From Sabellastarte sp. h YS-2021 (lineage: Eukaryota; Annelida; Polychaeta; Sabellida; Sabellidae), in the NCBI GenBank assembly GCA_964017235.1, contig OZ024934.1:77466706-77530705 (forward strand): a stretch of 64,000 bases of DNA, given 5' to 3'. Position 1 is the first letter of the stretch, and each line of letters starts with the position of its first letter. The position numbers and the translations under genes are program-made. This document shows, piece after piece, positions 57,307 to 64,000 of the stretch. A model generated the notes under the pieces. The model worked only from the letters and a program-made list of their open reading frames with translations, did not search any database and was not told where the DNA came from.

Positions 57307-57568
57307 CAATTATTTCCAAGATTTCCATCCACCCAGTTCACAAACTTTCATAAAAGTGGAGGGAAAAAACAGTTTTGGAGGGAATACAGAGACCTGACCC
57401 CTGACCCCCAAAGGTCAGCGAATCAGAAGTAACCTTACAACATGTGCAACATTTCATAATGACAGTGGGCCCCACCAGGGCTTAAGGTAGGCAACAACAA
57501 TACCTCCACAGACCCTGGCTTCCAGGGGTGGGGGACTGACAACCGTGATGCCTGAACACCACTTATGA
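57307..57568 (-). repeat. Split direct repeat A1 (5' terminus)
   Basis: The 262-bp upstream terminus of the element, identical by eye to A2. About 360 bp of leader separates it from the gag ATG. Confidence 0.92.
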
Positions 57569-57690
57569 GAAACTTGTAAACAAGGGTGACTGTTGTAAAA
57601 ATTCAGCGATGTTCAACAGGGAGCCAATGCAATTTCTTAAGCACAGAAGTTACTAGTATATCTACTGGTATAAGATACAATTCTAAACAA
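57569..57690 (-). repeat. LINE remnant, 5' side of the Ngaro insertion
   Basis: The minus strand reads LKKLHWLPVEHR, then TLVYKF, the standard L2/CR1-type motif before the C-terminal WNALP region found at the other side of the Ngaro element. Confidence 0.75.
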
Positions 57691-59589
57691 AATGGTACTA
57701 ATGATGCTTGAAAATCAATAAAACCACTGTAATGTAGTAGGATTGTCTAAAATATGATAATTTTCTCCTTTATTTAAATATGGATCAGTTGTATACGTTT
57801 GAAAAGTACTGAGTGAGACCTTTTCAATGGTATATAATATTACCATAGTAGACACAAATATTTTTAAGAATCCCTCATAGTTATTTCAAAACCCTAGGCG
57901 TGTGTTTACCTAAATGCGAGGATGTAATTGGCTGTGGGCTTCAGACAGACAGATTTTTGCATCTATTCATAAAGGTGGTGGGCAATGAATCAATATCAGA
58001 ATTAGAAAACCTATTGCTTTTCTTTAAACTAAATGTTGGTCTCAGATATGTATCATCCATACCTTTGTATCTTTCAGATTGTAGTCTCACATTTGGGTTC
58101 TGACCTTAAGTGTGAAAGTTTTGACTTACTGTAGATTAGTAGTCAAACTTCTGATTCTTAAACTAGTTTGCCTTGATTTTGTCAACCTTTTCTTTCTCAA
58201 AATGACCTTTCATTTGCTAGTGATGCTAAGGCTAAAGAGCTTACTTTCTTTTTTCCTAGGTCACATATTTCCATCGTGGATTCACGAGCTACAACCAATT
58301 GAGATCATGTAAGTTTGGGTGTGGTGTACATTTTACATCAGCACCACTTACTTGAGATAGTTCAAAAACCTCATAAGGTTGCTGGGATGAGGAGGGGGGG
58401 GGGGCGAGGAGGAGGAAATGGGTATACAGTGCAGTTATACTACCAAGATAAGAATGTCTCTTTATGGGCTATAACAATAAGGTACTCAAGGGGAAAGCAA
58501 AGACATACACATAAAATGTAAAGAAAGGTGTGAGATAGCCACTATTTATTATACAATATTATCCTGTAGAATGTTAAACCATTAGTATTCATTAGTTTTA
58601 CCAATATTTTCAATCTCAATGTGGCCGTTTACTGCTATAGATAGTAAGGCCAAAATAGTAACTGTCTTTTAACACATTTATCATCTCACCAGCATTTCTT
58701 ATTTTTGTCTCAACCCTTCATCTGTATATACATTTCAGTGATGATGTCCTGTTTTACCTGGTGATTTATGTCCATGTTGCAAGCAGATAGATTTGCCTTC
58801 CCATTTCTTCTCATTTGTAAGAGGTAAAAATAATTTGAATTTTCAGTATTGTGAAATCAAACATTTGTACATATCTACATGTTAATACTTAAATATCTTC
58901 TTTTACTTGCTCCATAATAAGTGCTGTTCAGAGCATCAAAATCTAAATTACTATAAAACTTTGATTCAATGATAACTTATAAATCATTGCTCCTGACACC
59001 CAGCAATAAACTGTGCTTCATGTGGCAATTCTAGTAAGGCTAGAGACACATACAACTGAGAGATACATAAATCTTCTGTTTCTGAGTATTTATTACAAAT
59101 GCATTTAAAGAGGAGTACAACATGCTGACCCGAATCGCTAGGAAAGTTAAGGTCACCTAAACTTAAGTGTTCTAATACTTACAAGCATCCTTTATCTTAG
59201 AAAAGACCATCCTAAATTAATTATTGTCCTTACATCAACAGAAAGATAAGGCAGCATACATAAATCTATGTATGATGCAAATTTCCTTGGAACAGCCAAA
59301 TTGCATGTTGTATTCTGGCTATTGTTTCAGTATTTCCCAATCAATATCTCAGATCTTTTTACTTCTTTTTGAAATCGTTTTTTTTTTTTTTTAATTTTTA
59401 ATTAAAAATTAGTGCATGATATTTTCAAGTTATGTTTTTTCTGATTCTGGCTTTCATGACAAGTCACATTGACTTGCATGATAATAACATTTTGATCACG
59501 GTAAAGATATCCTTCCTGCCAATGAGCTTTGCCTAATCATTTAGTTTAAACATATTTTATTAACACTTGGGCAACAATCGTAAATTACA
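57691..59589. other. Intergenic region without recognised gene
   Basis: AT-rich. A G-run lies at about 58,392-58,404. Short open frames have neither splice context nor recognisable motifs. Confidence 0.5.
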
Positions 59590-62500
59590 ATTATATTAAG
59601 CCCTCTCGCTGGATGAGGTATTTACAGATGAGATAGAAATGAGGCTGCACAGATAGATCACTGCTGGTAAGGCACTTAAGAGATCACCTCTGATGCCAGC
59701 ATACAATGGGCAAGATAAGAAATAGTGTGATGTGTCTTCTATCGGATAGTTGCAGGCACAAGATGAGTAGTCAATAACATGCAAATTCACATTTAGATGA
59801 TAATTCAGCTTGCTACAACCTAGCCTTAAACAGGTGTTGTGGATATTAGCAAAACGGGTGCCAGAACTGAAGAGTTTTTGTATTTCTTTATTAAGCATAT
59901 TGTTTCAGTACATTTTTTGCAAAGCATGTGAAAAAGACCCCAAAGATTGTTTTGATTTTAACTTGCTGGGAAGAGAGTTCCAGAGTTTAGAACCAACCAC
60001 AGAAAAAGAATGTTCCCTCAGTTTTGTCCTCACAGTTGGAATTGGATAGTCCCCGACTGAGAGTCTTGAGTCTTTCTAGGTTAGGTAGAATCTTTGTAAT
60101 TTGGGTTGCCAGAATATCTGCCAAATAGCTTGGAGCAAGGTTGGTTGAAATTTTGTACATCATCCTCAATATGTGAATTTTGCACCTTGTTGACAATAAC
60201 TGACAGCCTGTTTCCCTATAAAGACTAGCTATATTGGATCTTACTGGAGCTCCTGTAATGAGTCCCATTGCCTCAACAACTAAATGATCAAGTTAAACAA
60301 GTAAGCTGGTTGGTGCTCCAGACCAAACTATATCTCCATATTCCATTATAGGCCTTATATAAGATAAAAAGATCTTTTCAATGACTGCTCTATTAAGTTT
60401 GAATTTTAACAGTTTGAGTAGTCCAAGAAGAGTAGATCATTTTTTTACTAAACTATTGATGTGGTGGTCCCATTTTAGATTGTGTGTAATCCACAATCCC
60501 ACATGTTTGTGAAAAGATACATTAGCAATGGGCATGTTGTAAAAGATAAGCCTTTTGTGCCTAGTTTGATTATTTTGCTTTAATGAGATCACTGAGGACT
60601 CTGTTTTTGATGGACTGAATTTTATTAACCATTGATTAGCCCAGTTTTCAATATTAGCCAAGTCGTTGTTTATAAAATTAGTTAAAATTTCTGGGTTTAA
60701 CGTTTTTACAAAAAGACAAGTGTCATCAGCAAATAATCTTATGTCACAGTGATTAACAACTGAGGTTATATCATTAAAAAATACAAGGAAAAGCAATGGA
60801 CCTAGTACAGAGCCTTGAGGGACTCCTGCGTTAACTTTTACCCAATCAGAGTATTGACCATTAATAACAACTCTTTGGATTAGACAGATAGTCAGAGAAC
60901 GATTTCAACAAATTAGCACCAAATTGTGTAACTTAAGTAGTAACCCTTTGTGCCATACCCTATCAAATACTTTAGATATGTCAAGATAAACTACTCTTAC
61001 ATCCTTCCCTTAATCAATAGCACTGTAAAATTGGTTATACATTTCTAGTAGCTGGGTTACAGTTGAAGAACCTGGTAAGAAGCCAGATTGCCATTTACTT
61101 ATGAGGGCATTGTCTCTAAAATGATTATAAACATACTTAAATATAATATGTTCAAATATTTTATCTATAATGCTGAGTAGAGATACTGGCCAATAGTTGT
61201 CTGTAAATTGTTTCGAGGATTTCTTATGTAAAGGTAAGACATTAGCCTTGCATGGGAACATTCCTTTGCTGATTGATGCTTTGAACAGCAAAGTAAGTGG
61301 TTTAACTATGGAGGCACCTGCCATTTTGAGAAACCTTGGTGAGATACCATCGGGTCCATAAGACTTATTACGGTCTCAGAATTTAATTTGATCAAGTACC
61401 TCTTCATCATGAGCTACAATATTATTGAGCATTGGGAGATTTACAGGATTTGATATGGGAAGAGAAGTGGAGGAATCATCAATAACAGAAGATTTTGAAA
61501 ACAAATTTGTTAGAATGAGTTGCTTTATTCAACAATGACATCACCATTATCAGTAATAATAGGGGGTATAGCACTATCTCTTGGAAATAAAATGACAGAG
61601 ACTAAAAAAATTTTTGGAAGTTAAATTCTCAGAATTTATATTATCAAACTTGGACTGCGTAAAATTTGATTTTGCCTTTTGAACTTCTCTCACGTAAGTT
61701 GCCCATATCTCGGATGTGTTAATATGTTTAGCTTGGTTGTGTAACCTGTTCAACCTATATTTTAGTTGCCTAAGGTGGCTGTTGAAAAAAGATTTATTAT
61801 ATGGTCTTATTGTTACAACCTTGTTAGGGATAAATTGTTTTGCAGCACTTAATATTGTGTTAGTACTTTCATCACAGGTTTGAGCAATGGATTTATCATG
61901 AAAGTACTTGTCCCAGTTTTTATTCTCAAGAAAAGATCTGTAACCATCAATGTTTGCCTCATTAAACTTTCAAATATGTCTCTGGAAGGTTTCAGCTTGT
62001 TTTATTTTGAATGTAAGTCTTATATAAATTGTACAATGGTCATTGTTGGCTACCGGAGGCAAGACACCTGAGGTCTGGATTATATGAGGACAGTTGGATA
62101 AGCACTGATCTAATACTGAGCTATATCTGTCTGTGATTCTTGTTGGTTGGTTAATATTCATTTTCAGTCTATTCAGATTAGCAAATATATCTAACTGGTG
62201 GCCTGACAAAGCATTGGGGTCAGAGTTTAGGTCTCCTATAATTATATGGTCAAGAATGTTGCTTTGCTGTGCTTTGTCTAATGCAAATTGAAACTTATCA
62301 TAGAAGTTTGTAAAGCCAAGAGGATGATAAGCAGTACATAGTAGAAATTGTTTTATTTTTATGTCTTATTTCCAACCAAAGAGCTTCCAACTCTTTTAGT
62401 TCAAGGTCCATTCATCTTTTTGCCACAATGTCATAAGACCCCTCCAGCATGGGTGGGTCTGTTAAGAATAAACAGAGTTTGAAAGCCATCAATTAAGAAG

Positions 62501-62660
62501 TCCTGAATGTTGTCAGTATCGGATAACCATGTCTAGCTAACTGTAATTATGTTAAGAGTGAGATCGTGGAGGATAAGTTCAAGTTTTACATTAACATTGT
62601 TTATTTTGGTTTTTAAGCTGCGTACATTGAGATGACAAATTGAAATATTTCAGACAACGT
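59590..62660 (-). mobile_element. APE-type LINE (Jockey/CR1 group), decayed ORF2
   Basis: Read on the minus strand, blocks appear in order over several frames. Endonuclease start: CHLNVRSLKTKINNVN (about 62.62 kb) and TWLSDTDNIQDFLIDGF. Endonuclease: GDLNSDPNALSGHQLDIFAN and NNDHCTIYIRL. RT: NYWPVSLLSIIDKIFEHII and the catalytic FADDTCLFVK (60.7 kb). C-terminal Cys/His region: CACNYPIEDTSHYFLSCPLY (59.7 kb). Frameshifts and stops (for example within ITVS*TWLSD) make it non-functional. It is nearly full ORF2 length, and the 3' tail is not clear. Confidence 0.88.
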
Positions 62661-63338
62661 AGAATTAAATCTTGTAGTACCTACATCTGGTCCTGGATTT
62701 AGTTCTATATCCTACGCAGTGAATAAGTTTGAAATACAAAAGACGTATCTTTTTGTTGTATTAGAATTAGTAAGTATTTTAATATAGTAAATAGCCATAA
62801 TGTCACAAGTATGACCAGGAAATTTTGCTGATATTGTATCAAAGAAAGCAGTCCAATCAGGTATTATAAAAGTGATATTAAATTGGAGTGATTACAGACC
62901 CAGTTCTTTGACAACGCCTATCAACAGTGATTAATCTGTGCAGCAAAAATGATGATGGTGATGAATGAAACAGTTGACAAATATAGCATACAAAAATATA
63001 AATGTAGAATATACCAGAAAATACAATTTAGTGCAAATAATGATGAACAAGAAAAGTAATAAAAAAGAGAACATAAAAAAGAAAGTGAATAGAAAACATT
63101 TAAACACTTGGAAGGACTTGAAAACACATGATACAATAAAGGTCCTAACTAAAAAATGATGATTTTTTTCTATGGGTTACCAATAACATCACATTGAAGC
63201 TTAACATTTAAAAAAATAGAACAAAGTAGAAAATAAAGTAAAGATCAGTATGTGTTCAAAATAACCTTTATTAAATGGGCACATTAATTGTTTTGATAAT
63301 TTAAAGCATAGCAACTAGTAAACTGTAAAGAAACTGTA
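62661..63338. other. AT-rich DNA, no recognised feature
   Basis: Possibly the 5' leader of the LINE, then low-complexity AT-rich sequence. No gene seen. Confidence 0.4.
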
Positions 63339-63720
63339 AAAAGTGTAACACTAATAAACTAGTAATCAACTGTTATCATGAGAGAGTCTGCAATAATCAA
63401 TCCTAATGATCAGCTAATGTTAATACATGTACTATACTTCAGTTTGTGCATTGACATGAGTTTCATACAATGTCTTTAGTTGACTAAAAGCATTGGGATT
63501 CATTGATAGCACAGGAATTTCACGGGTTGACAGGTGAAAAGTGTAACACTAATAAACTAGTAAACAACTGATACCATAAGAGAGTCTGCAATGATCCAAC
63601 TCCAGGATCAGCTGATGTTAATATATGTACGATGCTTCGGTTTGTTCATTGACAGTTGACATGAACTTCACATAATATATAAATATGACCAAAAGCACTA
63701 GATTTCATTGATAACACAAA
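63339..63720 (+). repeat. Tandem duplication, two units of about 200 bp
   Basis: AAGTGTAACACTAATAAACT starts both units (about 63,339 and 63,540). GAGAGTCTGCAAT, GATCAGCT and ATGTTAATA recur in the same order with about 15% differences. Confidence 0.75.
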
Positions 63721-64000
63721 ATGCATCGGTATAAACAAAGGCAATTGACACAGTAATTAAATGATATTGATAGTGGCTATCTTTGTTAGCCAAAATACTG
63801 ATGTAAAGGAGATGGTGATTAGTGTTAATTTATGGACAGTAATAACAAGTGAAAGGAAGTAATCAGGATTTTGCAAAACAGGAAAAAAAAGAACTGCTTA
63901 GGTGATGGCTTCAATATTTCTTTATCTTTACACAAAAACAGCTGACATAAAAATCAGAGTTAGAGAAACAAATAAGTGATTAACTTTTGTGGTTTGAACC

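Larger units (their letters stand above)
51063..57568 (-). mobile_element. Ngaro-like tyrosine-recombinase retrotransposon, complete
   Basis: The 6,506-bp element reads on the minus strand: A1 (57307-57568), gag, RT, RNase H, tyrosine recombinase, B1 (51844-52297), A2 (51582-51843), B2 (51063-51517). This is the split direct repeat plan of the Ngaro/PAT side of the DIRS order. There is no methyltransferase-like frame, which favours Ngaro. A1 and A2 appear identical over 262 bp and B1/B2 differ at only about seven positions, so it is young. No target duplication is seen, as expected for recombinase-mediated insertion. It split an older LINE. Confidence 0.93.

Noticed and set aside
51063-57568. 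LTR retrotransposon
   Set aside because: The repeats are split as A1...B1A2B2, there is no protease or DDE integrase, and a tyrosine recombinase is present, so it belongs to the DIRS order.
62921-63159. Lys/Asn-rich small frames near 63 kb
   Set aside because: Low-complexity AT-rich DNA. No splice sites, motifs or paralog support.

Overview
This is eukaryotic, AT-rich, intron-rich animal DNA. It is packed with tRNA-derived SINEs, a 5S-rRNA-derived SINE, non-LTR retrotransposons, PIF/Harbinger and hAT DNA transposons, and a tyrosine-recombinase retrotransposon of the Ngaro/DIRS order. The mix points to a marine invertebrate, probably a lophotrochozoan such as a mollusc. The species cannot be fixed from sequence alone.

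Host genes. Two paralogous genes lie head-to-tail on the minus strand: gene 2 (49,687 to 33,860) and gene 1 (21,243 to 2,457). Each has 12 coding exons. Intron positions and phases match throughout, and ten of the twelve exons have the same length. The spliced frames total 1,584 nt (527 aa) and 1,461 nt (486 aa), both open from ATG to stop. The proteins join a patatin-like phospholipase domain (SGGGVK, TSGG, [DE]GG) to a C-terminal EF-hand region. Each copy has lost a different part of the patatin signature: gene 2 has ATSGG in place of GTSGG, and gene 1 has TEGG in place of DGG. A short plus-strand terminal exon at 1,226-1,329 belongs to a neighbouring, unidentified gene.

Mobile layer. Between the two genes sit two complete-length Harbinger elements, A (22,437-26,857, flanked by TAA, decayed) and B (about 27,251-31,455, intact transposase). 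Each carries a MADF/Myb-like gene and a transposase gene in convergent orientation. In introns of gene 2 lie an L2/CR1-like LINE fragment (34.8-36.2 kb) and a nearly intact hAT (37,028-41,094) with a perfect 8-bp target duplication. Upstream of gene 2 is a 6.5-kb Ngaro-like element (51,063-57,568) with textbook split direct repeats A1-ORFs-B1-A2-B2, inserted in an older LINE. A decayed APE-type LINE fills 59.6-62.7 kb. SINEs with 13-14 bp target duplications are scattered through the introns.

Most unusual observation. Each of the four Harbinger genes (two elements, two genes each) has, 17-33 nt after its stop codon, a 16-nt hairpin that resembles the 3' stem-loop of replication-dependent histone mRNAs (six-base stem, four-base loop, then an ACC(C)A-like stretch). 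A conserved A-rich block follows at roughly the distance of a histone downstream element. This suggests that these transposon mRNAs may be processed like histone mRNAs and tied to S phase. That is an inference and is open to test.
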